A DNA stretch of 42,963 bases from Microthyrium microscopicum (GCA_010405405.1 MU004233.1:12560-55522); one strand, 5' to 3'; positions 11,960 through 24,470 are shown, numbered from the stretch's first letter. Translations and numbers: made by a program. The notes: a model not told the origin generated them from the sequence alone.

Positions 11960-14900
11960 TTTAGATTTATATACTTACTATAAAATTATTAAAGACTTTA
12001 TATTCTTCTATACTATCTAGTCTACTCTCTTCTTTGCTACTTAGCTTAACGCTACTTTTGCTATCTTTTAGTTTAGTTTCGTTACCTACGTTATTAACGT
12101 CTAATATATCTTTATATTTACTACTCTTAAGTAATTTGCTAATATTTTAAAACTCTTAGGACTTATCTATAGAAGGAGATACCTAAGAGTATATCCTTTA
12201 AGCGTAATATTATTATAGTATCGTTATAGTTAAACTTTACTTCCTTAAGTTATATAATAACCTAGTTCTACTAGTTAGTTAGACTTGCTATATATTTATT
12301 AGTTATTAGTTATCTCTTATAAGGGAGTAAGTACAATTAGTTTTCTATTACTTTATACTACGTATTTCTACGTTATTATTTATCTTACCGTTAATTATCT
12401 TTAATATAGCCTATTTAGTAGTGAATCTTTTAGGTTCCTTTTGTATTAGTACTAGTTATAACATATTAGCTAATGTTTCTATTGCTGCGTAAGAGCTACT
12501 AGACATTGTATTTTACTATTGCTCTATTATTTAATAAGTAGGTTATTAATTTTTACCTATATATACCTTTGTCTAACTAGATTTACCTATTCTTATAGCT
12601 AATAATAGTAAAATAGCCTAATCTTATCTATTAATACTTATAGTTATCCTATTAACCTAGTAATATATATTATTAAGATATTAACTAGAAATGCTATTTT
12701 TTGGGGTTATAAATTTAAATAGCTTCTATATAATATTATAACTACTAGTATTATAATTCTTATTAGGCGAATTTCCTTATCTTAAATAATTATTTTGTTT
12801 AGGTATATAACTTCTATCTATTAAAAGCGCTGCCTAAGCTATCCTTACTAAGCCTATATAGTCTTTGCTTATTATTAAAGACATTTACACTTAGGGTTAT
12901 ATTTAGTTATCTAGTGTACAATTTAACTTAAAGGTAAGAGTAAGAAGTATTAAGTCTATAGTAGTATAAGGAAGTAAAGGGTTTTGCCTAGGACTATAGA
13001 AAAATAAGGAATTAAAAATGCTTATATTAAGTATATTAGTAATAGGGATAGGAGGTAGTTTTAGGAAGTTTAGCTCTATATATTCTATTAACTTTAAACT
13101 CTTAATATAGTAGTAGTAAATATATATAAGTTATTATTTTGGGTTATATATTTACTTTATAGTAGATTAGAGTTCTATATTAAAAGTTTAGAATAAATCT
13201 TGTACCTAATATAAAGAATATTTAATTTTAGTATTCTATACTATTTATATATATATTATATATAAACTTACCTTTCTTTTATATGCGTTATTTTTAGCGC
13301 CTTAGTTATTTTAATACGTTTTCATTAGGTATTTAAATATTATCTATCTTTTAAGTAGATTAGCTACGATAAACTATCTGTAAATCTAATAGAGGTATGC
13401 TAGATTTAGTAAACCTTTCTTTACTAATAAACCCTTTATTACTAGTTAGATACAAATTATCTTTTATTAATATAATATTTTCTACTTCTTTCGTTATAGG
13501 CGCTAATCTAGATGCTTATTAGACTAAGTCTCGTTATATATGCTACGAATTACTAGCTATTAGATATTCGTAATTTTGGTTATCTAATCCTAGCTAGTAA
13601 CTTGCCTTATTATATTAAGTCTAATTTAAATAGGTAGACTTAGAATCTTATTAATTAGCGTTATTAAAATTTATTAACGCATTATTTGCGTCTCTAGGAT
13701 ATATTAACTTAGGTTTATCGTTATCTAATTCTTCATAGCCTTTATTAATAGACGATGCTATTCTTAATAGGTTGTTATCGTTACTTATTTTAACGAACTA
13801 TATAGCTTATCTAGATTGGATATTACTTATAGTACATAGATATATAATTAGTTTGGCTATAGAAAGATCTTGCTAGTAGTCTAAGCTAAGAATAAAATTA
13901 TTAATAGCTTTATAGTACTAAAGATACTTACTATATAGTACTAATTTCCTATATATACTATATAGGTATTATATACTATAATAACGATAAAGATACTAGT
14001 CTTTTTAACTAAAACTAACTACTTCTAGTTAAGACGAAAGTCCTAGATTAGCAACTAAAAGCATACTAGCTTTATTAGCCTTAGTAATTATAGCGTTAGT
14101 TACTACTTAATTTAATTTACTAGCTATAATGGTATAAGAGTTATTATATATCTCTTTTAGTAAAGTAAAAGCGTTAGTATTAAGAACGTTAATATATATA
14201 GTAAAAAATAGCCCTAATTAAAAAGAATAAGGAATACGTTATCTAGTTTTCTTAGCCTCTTTACTAGGCTTTGTAGTTTTAAGGAACTTACTACTATTGT
14301 AAATAAGTATAACGTTTAGCATAATAGATGCCTTTTAGAGTATAGTATCTCTTAACTATATACTAAGTTTGTTTTACTCGTTAAGGCTAGTTAGTTCCTA
14401 GTTATTTAATATACTATATAGTGCCTTAATAAATTTATAGTAGCTAAAATCCTTTTAATTAGGCATCCTATTAACTTCCTTAAGTATAGTAGGAAAATAT
14501 TAACTAGGATAGACTTTAAATAGAGAGCCTAGACAATCTCTCTATATTTAAAGGTCTAGGAAGAGCTAATTAATAAAGCTAGGCTACTTATATTAACCTT
14601 TAGATCTTAGAATATTAATTAAATATGCCTTATTAGCTATGTCAAAATTAGCGTGCTAAGGAGACTAGTATATATAATTAATTAAGGGAGTATTAAGTCT
14701 ATAGTACTTGTAAGCATATTATTTCTTAAGGCAAAAGGTCTTACTATAAAGGATAGTCTTTATATAGTACTAGTATATAGTAGTACTACCCTATATTCTA
14801 TATGCTAACTATATTTATTTAAATCTAGGCAGCTTCTATTTAGGCTTACTAAGTATTATTTACTTAACTTCTATAATAAACGCCTATACTGCTAATTCTG

Positions 14901-15033
14901 CCACAATTTTAAGGGCTTTATTAAGGTTTCCGTTTATAAGTGCTGCGCAAAAGATATTATATTAGATAATAGAGGCTATAAAGGTAGGTTTAATAAGGTA
15001 AAGGATATTAGGGAAATTAGGTCTAGAAGGCAT
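11960..15033 (-). pseudogene. decayed ~1,000-codon frame, unknown protein
   Basis: Not recognised. The start is unusually clear: an unmutated ATG at 15,033-15,031 opens a frame reading Met-Pro-Ser-Arg-Pro-Asn-Phe-Pro and stays protein-like for several hundred codons with only TAA/TAG stops. At the other end, 12,119-11,975 reads as a hydrophilic Lys/Ser/Glu-rich C-terminal region. The two ends are in different phases, so at least one indel or lost intron lies between them. I did not follow every codon in the middle. The gene runs the same way as the frames on either side and starts less than 150 bp from the end of the upstream one. No domain could be named. Confidence 0.55.
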
Positions 15034-15099
15034 TTTATAGAATAATATAATAGTTTATTATAACTTATATATAAATAAGTTAATAATTTAAATTATATA

Positions 15100-18000
15100 G
15101 AAATAGTCGTATATTTTATATTATAGGAATTTATCTATATTTTTGCGTCTAGACGTATATTTATTCTTATTACGTATATGCTAAACTCCTATCTACTACT
15201 AAGGCTATATTAACTTAGTCTTAGGCTCTATAGGAATAGATAGTAATTCGTATCTATTAGGTACGCCTTTTTACGCCTAGTGTAGTTAATAATAAGTTTT
15301 CTAATTTTATACTAGAGTTCTAAATAGGAGCTATCTACTAATAGTTAATCTTTATTCGTAGTATACTATTCGTATAATTAAAATCTAATGTAGGTATTTT
15401 ATTAGCTAATTAATTAATTATACGCTAAATCTAGTTTTTAGTTAGTTAGAGTCTAAGTATACTAACTAGTCCTTTAATCTATTTTAGGATCTTAGTAAGT
15501 ATATTTACGTAATTATCTTACTAGCTGCTTAGCTCTTATTCTTTTATATATAACTCTAAGTTAGTAGGAAAGTATATTAAGGGCATTATAAGTACGTTAA
15601 GGAGAATAATATCTTCTAACTATATACTTTTAGCATAATTAGTTATATCTAACTTATCTTTATTAAGATACTTATTAATAATTTATTAGGTATATTATAT
15701 AAGCTATAGCGTATGATAAGGAAGTATTTCGTATATAGGTACTTTAACGTTAGCTACGTCTAGTTTAGGGAATTAGGTACTATCTAGGTTAATAACTTAT
15801 TTTATCTATACTACTAAATAGGTTTACTTATCTTACTTAGGAACTTAGACTTATAGTTAGACTTCCTTACTATCTTTAAATGCTCATATAATTTCGTTAG
15901 AGTTAGCTCTAGTAAAGTAATATACTTTTTGTCGTACAATTTTACTACTATGTTTTTAACCTAATGCTACTAGTTATATACTTTAAAGCTAAAGGTTTTA
16001 GAATATGTCTAGTTTGTTAATAAGAGTTTAGCTAAATGTAATAGTTGTATACTTAAACTTCTGCTATGAAGTTAGTATATAGTTAGGTAGCATATATCGT
16101 CTTAGAGCAGCTATATCTACTTTTGGGGTAAACCTAGTATCCTTAGTCTTTAGGAATGTCTAAATATAAGACTTAATAATATATATAATAGCTAAGAAGA
16201 ATTGTTGCCTTTTCTTTATAGTTAATGCCTTATCTAGACTAATAATAGTCTAGATCTCCTTATATATATTAATAGCTTAAGTAATAAATTATTAATAAGG
16301 TAGCTTATGCTATATTAGTTTTATACTAGGTAGCTATATAGTAGAATCTAAAAGGTCTATTAAAAATAGGGCGAATTGCCTATTAGATTATATTTTAGTA
16401 GCTAATATTAATGCTATAGATTTATTAGACTCTTTAGTTACTATAACTATAGGTCTATATTAAATTAGTTAAGAGATAATAGAAATATTAAGTCCTCTTA
16501 GTTTTATAGCCTCTTTATCTATTAGACGTCTAACCTTTTATAGGAAGAAATCTAGAGAGTAGTTCCTTTAAGGGTTAATAGCTCCTACTTTAGGTTGTTT
16601 TGGCAATTTTGTCTTATTTTGATATAATATATAATACTTATAAAATACTTAGCGTATATATACTTAATAATAAAGTTCTCTAATGAACTAGGTAGTCTAA
16701 GTATATCTAAAAGAGTTATATAGAAAAGTAGCTTAGATAAAGGTAATCTTAATCTTAGTTTTTTTCTTATATTAATAAGTAGCATATAATAAATAAAGAG
16801 CTTAAGACTAAACGACTAGTTATTAAAAGGTTAAGGCTAGGTATAATAAGTTAAGGACTATAAGTACTTAAGCAATTTTAGGTTATAGTACTAAAATTAT
16901 ATTGCTCTAGATAAAATATAATTATTTTAGCTAAATCGTTCTATATTGTTTTATAATAGTATATTCGTTAAGTCCTAGTTAGAAATATATCTTAGATTTT
17001 TTAAGGTTAGATTAAGCTATAGTAATATATTTACGCTATATATTACTATCTCTTGTAACTAGACTACTAAAAATTAACTTAAGTATTTAAATATAAATAA
17101 CTATAGTAGCTAAGTATCACTATTATACTACATTAGTAGCTTGTTTACAATATAAGTTAATTATTAGTAGTAGTAAATATTAGGTAGTAAGGAGAATTAG
17201 CTATAGCTATCTTTTTATAGATTTCTAGATAAAGTAGTTAACTTTAGACATAGAAAGTATCTAATATAGGAAATGTCTTAAGACGTTAGGATTAGCATTA
17301 GTAAGCTATATCTAGTATAGATATAAGTATATACATTATAAATTTAGTTACTATAGATTACCTTAGGATATAATATAGCATTCTTATCATTTTTTTAAAG
17401 GTCCCTATTTTATATAGACTACTTATATTAATTATAAAAGATATTAACTTAAAATTAGCGCTTAACATAAACTCTAAACGTACTACTCTTACTAGCTTAA
17501 TAGCTAGTATATACTTAGGTAGTAGCCCTCTATAACTAGTAGATAGTTATTTGTATAGATTACTTAGGTATATAGTGTTTTTTAATCTAGTTACGTTGTC
17601 ATCTAGTAGGTCTAAAGTTATCTATATAGTATAAACTAAGTTGCTCTAGATGATTATATTAGAATAGTATAAGACTCTTATAAATAGTATTAAAGATTTC
17701 TTTATAAATTATATATGCTTTCTTATTTACTAGGCTAGCTTTATATGTTAGACTATTAGGCTTATAGTAAAACTTATAACTACTTACCTTATTAGTAAGA
17801 AACTATAGAAACTACTTAGGTTAAATCTTATTACTAGTATTAAGATTGCTATAATACTAAATCTAATTTTTACTATATTCTTATTTTAATACTAGTATAA
17901 TATCCTTAGTAGAGAGTTCATTACTATAAGTGTCTTAGTAAAATAGTATATCTTTATATATAAGATTAATATATAAATAGCGTAGTTTAACAAACGAAAG

Positions 18001-20050
18001 GTTAAAATAGTAATTTATATACTCCTAGTAGTTACTAAATCCTTAGATGGAGTTATTAGCTTTCTATAATAGTTTGCTATTATGTAATATAAGTATAAGA
18101 ATAGAATTCTTAAATATATCTAAACTTATTATTTAATCTAATAGATAGGTTATAATATTAGCTTGTTTATCTTTAGGATTTTTGGTAGTAGTATCCTTTT
18201 AGCTTAAGTTTACGCCTTAGAACCTTTTACTATAGTCTAGTATATAATCCTATAGAGATTTAAGGTATTTGCCTTAGATTATAAAGGATATGTTAGCTAG
18301 GCCTAGCTTTAAGTCATTTTAGTTTCTTATTTCCTATTACGCTATAGCTATTATACGCGTATAATGTTTATTAAAGGGCATATACTATAGAACATTAATT
18401 AGACAAATATCCCTAATAGCTAGAAATAGAATATATTAGTGCTACTATTTAAGTTATTTTACATAAAGATGCTACTCTCTACTATAGGATATTAAATTAG
18501 GAAAATAAACGTAGATACTAAATCCTAATAATAACCTACCTCCCTAAATAGGAACCCTAAGATAGATATTCTTATACTTATATAGGTTTAGAATAGGCTA
18601 AATAATATTATATTCCTAATTAAAAATATAAATAGGATGTCTATATTTAATATAATTAGTTTTAAAGTACCTAAGGGACGTTAAGATATTAATCCTACCT
18701 TTATATATAGCTAGTAAAGATAAATAAAGCATAGTGCTATCTTAATTATAGACTCTACGTATATAAATCTTATTTAGGTTTAGGACCTATAATTATTTAA
18801 GACTAAGGCGTAGCGTCTATCTCTTATTATAAAATATTAAATATTATAGTTTGCGTTAGTTCTTAGTTAATAGTATATAGGATTTATATACTTAGATAGC
18901 CTATATTATATTCTTTTCTACTATTATGCTATTTAGGAATTATAAGGGCATAAGGCTATTCTACTCTTTAGATATTAACCTTAAAGAATAAGTATAGTTT
19001 AGCTTAATTACGTCTACTACTAGAGAAGGTAAATCTAGTAGGGTAGATAAAGAGGATAAATAACTACTAACTAACAGATAGCTAGTATTAGGATAGTTAA
19101 ATAAATAATTATAATATTGGAATATAAAGTCGTCTATTTCTTGTAATATAAACTAGTAATCTTTAAGTAAAGGATAAGGTATTATCTAATAACGTAGGAT
19201 ATCTTTTTACTAAGTATTATCTTAAGTAGCTATATAAACGTTAGGATTAAGAGTATCTACTACAATGTTATTAATATAAGTTATTTCTATTAGCAGTATA
19301 GACTATAACTTATTACTATAGGATTCTTTATTATTACTATATTAGAGCAAGGAGATATCTAGGCTATCTATATATTTAGTAGAGTATAAAGATTTATTAT
19401 TACTACTGCTTAAGTATAACTCATCTATGTTTTTAACGTAATTTGCTACGTTATTATATAGTATATTACCCTTAGATTATATATTATCTATATTCCCTTC
19501 CTTATAGTAATTATTACTATTATATTTATATCTTATATTATAGGTAGGTAGAGAATAAATAGTAATAGTAATAAAAGGGAGGTTATTTAGCTTAAGTATA
19601 GAGTTAGTTACTATAGCGTAACTCTATTAGTTTTAAACTACGTCTAGGAAGTTACTTAATATCATCTAAACTTAAGGTAGTAAGATAGGTAGAAAGGTTA
19701 GAAAATTAAATATAACCTCTTATAATCTAGTTAGAGTTAGTTATAATATAACTACTAGAGGTATACTTTAATTATACCTAAATAGCCTTAATTATATTCT
19801 ATGTCGTTACCTACCCTTAGGGCTTAGGATAATAATATCTAGGTTTTAAGCTTATATAGTAGTAGCTACTACCCTTTAATAAGATTGCTAATTTCTTAAT
19901 AATTTGCAAAGAGGGTCTACTATAATTATAACGTTTTATTCTATTAAACGTAATAAAATTTAGATAAGCCTTAGTACTATCTAGTATTATATTTAGGTAA
20001 AGATATTTAGTATATATATAATAGTATAGATAAGGTTAGGATAGTATGCA
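15100..20050 (-). pseudogene. decayed ~1,650-codon frame, unknown protein
   Basis: Not recognised. Protein-like minus-strand frames join up from about 20,050 to about 15,100: phase A at 20,020-19,550, phase B at 19,260-18,100 and again at 16,850-16,600, and phase A again at 16,609-15,170. The stretches read are nearly free of TGA, and TAA/TAG sit where Gln or Trp would fit. An ATG-started stop-free remnant of 66 codons at 16,785-16,585 lies inside phase B and is part of this relic, not a separate gene. Composition is rich in Leu, Ile, Tyr, Lys and Gln, with no clear signal peptide or repeat. Length suits a large enzyme or structural protein. One gene with two frameshifts is my preferred reading, but two genes are possible. 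Confidence 0.55.
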
Positions 20051-20129
20051 AAATTAATGTCTTAGAGAATATTAGTTTACGTAATAAGTATTAATTATAG
20101 AATAAGTATAGGTAGTTTAGAGTTTAAGT
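20051..20129. other. spacer
   Basis: Short AT-rich stretch between the decayed frame and the telomere-like array. Nothing else is seen. Confidence 0.4.
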
Positions 20130-20199
20130 AGCATTAGTATAGGGTTAGTATAGGGTTAGTGTAGGGTTAGTATAGGGTTAGTATAAGGTTAGTATAGAG
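20130..20199 (+). repeat. telomere-like 11-bp tandem array
   Basis: AGGGTTAGTAT units start at 20,141, 20,152, 20,163, 20,174 and 20,185, with weaker units at 20,130 and 20,196. The period is exactly 11 bp. Each unit contains GGGTTAG, the vertebrate and fungal telomere hexamer in register, plus a four-base spacer (TATA or TGTA). It is not a plain TTAGGG run, so it is not an ordinary interstitial telomere. Confidence 0.92.
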
Positions 20200-20312
20200 T
20201 AATATAAAGAGATCTCTATAAAGTATAGCCTTAAAATTCTATACTATATAGCGGCTTTAGAGTTAACTTTACTAAACCTTTACTATTATTAAAAGGGTTT
20301 AATTATATTAGT

Positions 20313-20485
20313 TAAAGAGGAACCTAAAAACTATAGCCTAGGAATTTATTACTATATAGTAGTTATATAGTTAACTTTATATTTTATAGTATTTAAAATA
20401 TATATATACTCTATAGTTTAAGAGATACCTAAAAACTATAGCCTAAGAATTTATTACTATATAGTAGTTATATAGTTAACTTTAT
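20313..20485 (+). repeat. two ~65-bp direct repeats, 105 bp apart
   Basis: ACCTAAAAACTATAGCCTA begins at 20,322 and again at 20,427. Both copies continue through AATTTATTACTATATAGTAG to a TATAGTTAACTTTAT end. The dispersed AAAACTATAGCCTAGG motif opens each copy, linking this pair to the larger minisatellites. Confidence 0.85.
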
Positions 20486-20715
20486 TAATACCTAGTATAT
20501 ATTTTACTAATAACGCTAAGTATAATAAAGTAAGGATAGGTCTTTTACTAGTAGTATATAGTAGAATAATAACCCTAATAGGGAAGTAAGTATATTAGTT
20601 AAGATATTAAGAGGAACTTATAAGATATAGATAAGTCTTTTATTATTCTAAATAGCTTTGTTTACCTTAATTTTGCGTTCTATCTTATTGCTTATTCTAT
20701 CTTGCTACTTATATT

Positions 20716-21770
20716 AGGGTTAATAGTAACTTCTTTATCCTATACTAGCTTATATATAGCAATTGTTACTAAGTAAAATATACTAATCGTTCTTATAGGT
20801 AGCAAGCTAGATTATATTACTTATAACTATATCTAAGGTAGAGAAGGTAAATATAGTAGTAGAGGACGTAGTAGCTACGAAGGAGGAGGACGTAGTAGCT
20901 ATAGCAATACTAGGCTAAGATTAAGTTCTATAGAAAACTTCTTTATCTCTAAATCATAGTTACTTATAAGAGCCTATAGTTAAATTATACTTTATACTAG
21001 AATAGGGTATTAAGAGTGAATAGGTAGCTTTCTCTACTACTAGCTAGTCTTTCCTAACCTATACTAAGTAACTAGGGTTAATAGCAACTTCTTTATCCTA
21101 TACTAGCTTATATATAGTAATTATTACTAAACTAGGCTAAGATTAAGTTCTATAGAAAACTTGCTTTATCTCTAAATTATAGTTACCTATAAGGAGCTTA
21201 TAGTTAAAATATACTTTATGCCTTATAATGCTAGAATAGGGTATTAGGAGTATTTTTATTTAAGTAGATAGGTAGGCTATGTTAGTAATAGTGAATTAGT
21301 CTTAGTAGAACTTCTAGAAGTAGAATATTAAAGGATAGCTTCTTCCTTAGCAATAGTAGAGTTAACACTATAGCTATTATACTTTTTAAGATAACTTTAT
21401 TAATATTATGCGTATCTTTTAGGACAACTTTATTAATGTTATGCTTATATAACTCTAGATAACTATCTCTTTTAAGATGCTACTGTTATTCTAATACTTA
21501 GCTTATTCTAGTCTAATTATATAGTATTAAGTATACTTATTACCCCTTATAGAAAGTCTAAGTCGTTAGATATACTATAAATACTTAAAGGAATAGCTTA
21601 TAAGTAAGTACTATAGTTAATAAGAGGCAATTAAAATAACTAGAAGTTAGGAAACTACTATCTACTCTCTTCTATACTATTAGCTAGTCCTTCTTAACTC
21701 GTGCTAAGAGACTAGGGTTAATAGTAACTTCCTTATCCTATACTAGCTTATATATAGTAATTGCTACTAA
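20716..21770 (+). repeat. three ~57-bp dispersed direct copies and a longer duplication
   Basis: AGGGTTAATAGTAACTTC, continuing through TATCCTATACTAGCTTATAT, occurs at 20,716, 21,074 and 21,714, each about 57 bp long. A second block starting ACTAGGCTAAGATTAAGTTC at about 20,908 recurs at about 21,131 for over 100 bp. A 24-bp repeat of GAGGACGTAGTAGCTA lies at 20,862 and 20,886 and reads in frame as Glu-Asp-Val-Val-Ala, suggesting former coding sequence on the plus strand. The segment may be an upstream part of the Gypsy relic that follows, but I could not find reverse transcriptase motifs. Confidence 0.7.
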
Positions 21771-22079
21771 AGTAGATTAAGCTATAGCTATTAGTTTTTT
21801 TAATATATCTTTAATAAGAAGCTATATCTATAATAATAGAATATATCTATAATAATAGGATGTATTACTAATAATAGAAACTAGTAATAGTAAGAAATTA
21901 TATTATTAATAAGAGGATAATCTTTAGTTAGGAATATATATATATTAATAAGAAAAGTATATTAGGTTAAGAAGAGAATAAGCTATCCTCTATAGTAGAT
22001 AAGCTCTCTACTAATATTATGCTTTATAAGAAGGATAGTTAGAAATATTTTATAGAGTTTTTAGATAAAAGCTACTATG

Positions 22080-22860
22080 CTAGGCCTCTAAGTTAAAGTC
22101 ACTTTTTAAGCTACTATGAAGGATAATTAAACTAATTAGTTATTATATTGCTTTACTATATTAGTTAGGAAGAATATTAGGTAAGTTATTAGTATAGAAA
22201 ATAGCCTAAGTATTTATAAGGATAAAGGCGCTATAATCTAAAGAGTTTTATTAATAACTACTCTCTACTCTCTTAAATATCTATTTACTCTTGTCCTAAG
22301 TATTACTTAACTTATATTAAAGTATTTCTTTAGCTAAAGTAAGAATAGGTCCTTTGCTAGTAAATAAGGAGTTATACTAACGTACTTAACGTTATTAGGG
22401 AAGGATAGTTAGTAGGGTCTAGTAACTACCTTAATAAATTAGAATAAAGAGTTTATAAACACTAAGAAGATTCTTTCTACTAATTTTTTAGCGCTTTATT
22501 TAGTAGGTAATCTTTTTAATACTATCTTATTATTATATCTTATAGAACTAATAGGTATTGAGTATATAATATTATAGAATATTATCTTTAATTAGGGTTC
22601 CTACTATTTTTATCTATTTAGTGAGTTTAGACTTAGCCTTTTTGTAAAGCTTAGTAAGGAAGCTATTAATAATTTCGTTATTAAGCTAATTAAGCAGTTT
22701 AAGAGTTTAAAGGTCTTTAATAGTAATTAGAGTTCTACTAATATTTAACTATAGTATCTACTATTAGAACTGCTCTTTATAAGGTAGGTAGTGCTAAAGC
22801 TACTCCTAAGCGTATTACTCCTACTAATAACTATAAGATTAGTAGTTAGTTTGTGCTTAA
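22080..22860 (+). pseudogene. Ty3/Gypsy retrotransposon integrase relic
   Basis: Plus-strand frames here resemble a Gypsy integrase. At 22,232-22,330 there is a Tyr-Asn-Leu-Lys-Ser-Phe-Ile block followed by a Ser/Cys-Gln and Cys-Pro-Lys region, matching the part after the zinc-binding HHCC fold. At 22,449-22,550 Glu-Phe-Ile-Asn-Thr-Lys-Lys then Phe-Leu-Ala-Leu matches the family's FIPTKK...A..F region. At about 22,585-22,640 Ile-Ile-Phe-Asn-stop-Gly-Ser and a Phe-Ser-Glu-Phe block match the IVSDRGS.F..FW region, with the catalytic Asp now Asn, as RIP of TGAT gives. The two halves are in different phases. I saw no reverse transcriptase or LTR next to it, so it is probably a fragment. Confidence 0.5.
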
Positions 22861-23329
22861 ATTTATAACGAGATTAAGTAAATAAAGTATCTACGTTAAC
22901 TAGTTATACTTATTAACTACTAAAAGCAAACTACTCCTTAAAGTACTTCTACTACTAAGCGCTAAGATTAAACTATGGAGTTTGCTAAGTTTTATAAGTT
23001 TAAAAATCGTTAAATTATAATTTAGACTAGTAATTTACCTAGTATAATAACGTTAATCTAGTAGGCTCTATCTAGTAAACATTAGACTAGTTATTTAATA
23101 TCTTAAAATAGTATTAAACTAGATTACTATATATAACTAGGCCTACAAAAGAGGTTAGTAATTATATAAAGGATTATACCTTTATTAAAACTTTCTTACG
23201 CAGAGTTAAAGATATATATCTTAAGCTTTATTTAGGATATTTTATAATTTATACAAACTATTAGAGTAGTATATACATTTCTAAGAAATTTAACTTGTTT
23301 CTATATATTATCCTCTATTCTATTTTTAA
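22861..23329 (+). other. probable 3' continuation of the Gypsy relic
   Basis: AT-rich DNA with partly open plus-strand frames but no motif I recognise. It may hold the end of the polyprotein. No LTR is evident. Confidence 0.3.
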
Positions 23330-23334
23330 TACTA

Positions 23335-23700
23335 AATATTAGGTTAGCGTAGGGTTAGTATAGAGTTAGCCTAGGTTAGTATATAGTTTAAATACTAGCC
23401 TAGGGTTTAAATATTAGCCTAGGATTTAAATATTAGCCTACCTATATATAGGGTTAGCTTAGGGTTAGCCTAGGGTTATCCTAGAGTTAGCCTAGGTTTA
23501 AATGCTAGCTTAGGGTTTAAATATTAGCCTAGGGTTTAAATATTGGCTTGCCTATATATAGGGTTAGCTTAGGATTAGCCTAGGGTTAGCCTAGGTTTAA
23601 ATGCTAGCCTAGGGTTTAAATATTAGCCTACCTATATATAGAGTTAGCCTAAGGTTAGCCTAGGGTTAGCCTAGGGTTAGCTAGGGGTTTAGAGTACTAG
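23335..23700 (+). repeat. telomere-like array with higher-order repeat
   Basis: Blocks of GGGTTAGCCTA repeated every 11 bp (for example unit starts at 23,641, 23,652, 23,663 and 23,674) alternate with GTTTAAATATTAGCCTAG blocks. CCTATATATA marks larger units at 23,441, 23,551 and 23,631, giving 110- and 80-bp spacings. The left end also has GGGTTAGTATA, the unit of the array at 20,141, so the two arrays are related. CCTAGG and AGCCTAGGGTTAG recur throughout. Confidence 0.9.
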
Positions 23701-24034
23701 AAGTTTAATCTAGTTAACTTTTTAAGTATAGTTTATTAAATAATACTATTAATATTATATACGTTATTATTATTTATGCTTATACTAGTATTATTTCTAT
23801 ATATATTCTTAATCTATTTATATCTTAATTATAATTATTACTATAGCAAGTTATTATATTCTTATTATTATAAGTTAGTATTAGTAGAAGAGAGTTATAT
23901 TAGTAGCAAATATAATAAAGAAGTTGAATATTAAATTTATTAATCTTAATTTAAATCTATCTATTTACTTTAGTATTTAAAGTATAAATGTTGTCCTATA
24001 ATTTAACTTAAATTGTAATAACTATTAGTCGTTA
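23701..24034. other. no gene seen
   Basis: AT-rich spacer after the telomere-like array; no feature identified. Confidence 0.4.
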
Positions 24035-24140
24035 GAGTTATAACTCTAATTAATCTTTATTAGAACTTAAACCCTCTAAGTCTATATTATTCTCTAAGTC
24101 TAAGTCGTCCTTATTTAACGTATCTAAGTACTTAAGACCT

Positions 24141-24206
24141 TTATTACTATTATTATTATTACTATTAATATTATTACTATTATTATTATTATTGTTATTA
24201 TTAGTT
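24141..24206 (+). repeat. (TTA)n microsatellite
   Basis: An imperfect TTA/CTA trinucleotide run of about 66 bp. On the minus strand it reads as AAT/AGT codons, an Asn/Ser run inside the decayed frame at 24,035-24,640. Confidence 0.9.
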
Positions 24207-24438
24207 ATAAAACGTTAGGAAGGTTAACTATATATATATAGAATTATAAACGTTTAGATAAAGTTATATAGCTAGTCTATATTATTAGGATTAAAATCTT
24301 TCTATAATTTAATGTCCTATACTATTATATTAGCTAGTATTAGCTCTAGTAAGATTATTAATTATAAAGGGTTATAAAATCTAAGCAATTCTTTAAGGCG
24401 TACATTTAGTTTAGCTTATATTTACTCTTTTGTTAATT

Positions 24439-24470
24439 CTTCTATTTACTCTTCTATTTACTCTTCTATT
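24439..24470 (+). repeat. 12-bp tandem repeat
   Basis: CTTCTATTTACT occurs at 24,439 and 24,451, with a partial third copy at 24,463. On the minus strand each unit encodes four residues with two Glu, so it kept codon phase and was probably coding. Confidence 0.85.

Noticed and set aside
16585-16785. 66-codon ATG-started stop-free frame on the minus strand
   Set aside because: It lies inside a much longer decayed frame in the same phase that continues upstream through TAG codons, so it is a surviving stretch of the relic at 15,100-20,050, not a small gene.
20141-23700. A true chromosome end
   Set aside because: The arrays are interrupted, have an 11-bp unit, and are followed on both sides by other repeats and decayed frames. 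At most they are interstitial or subtelomeric.
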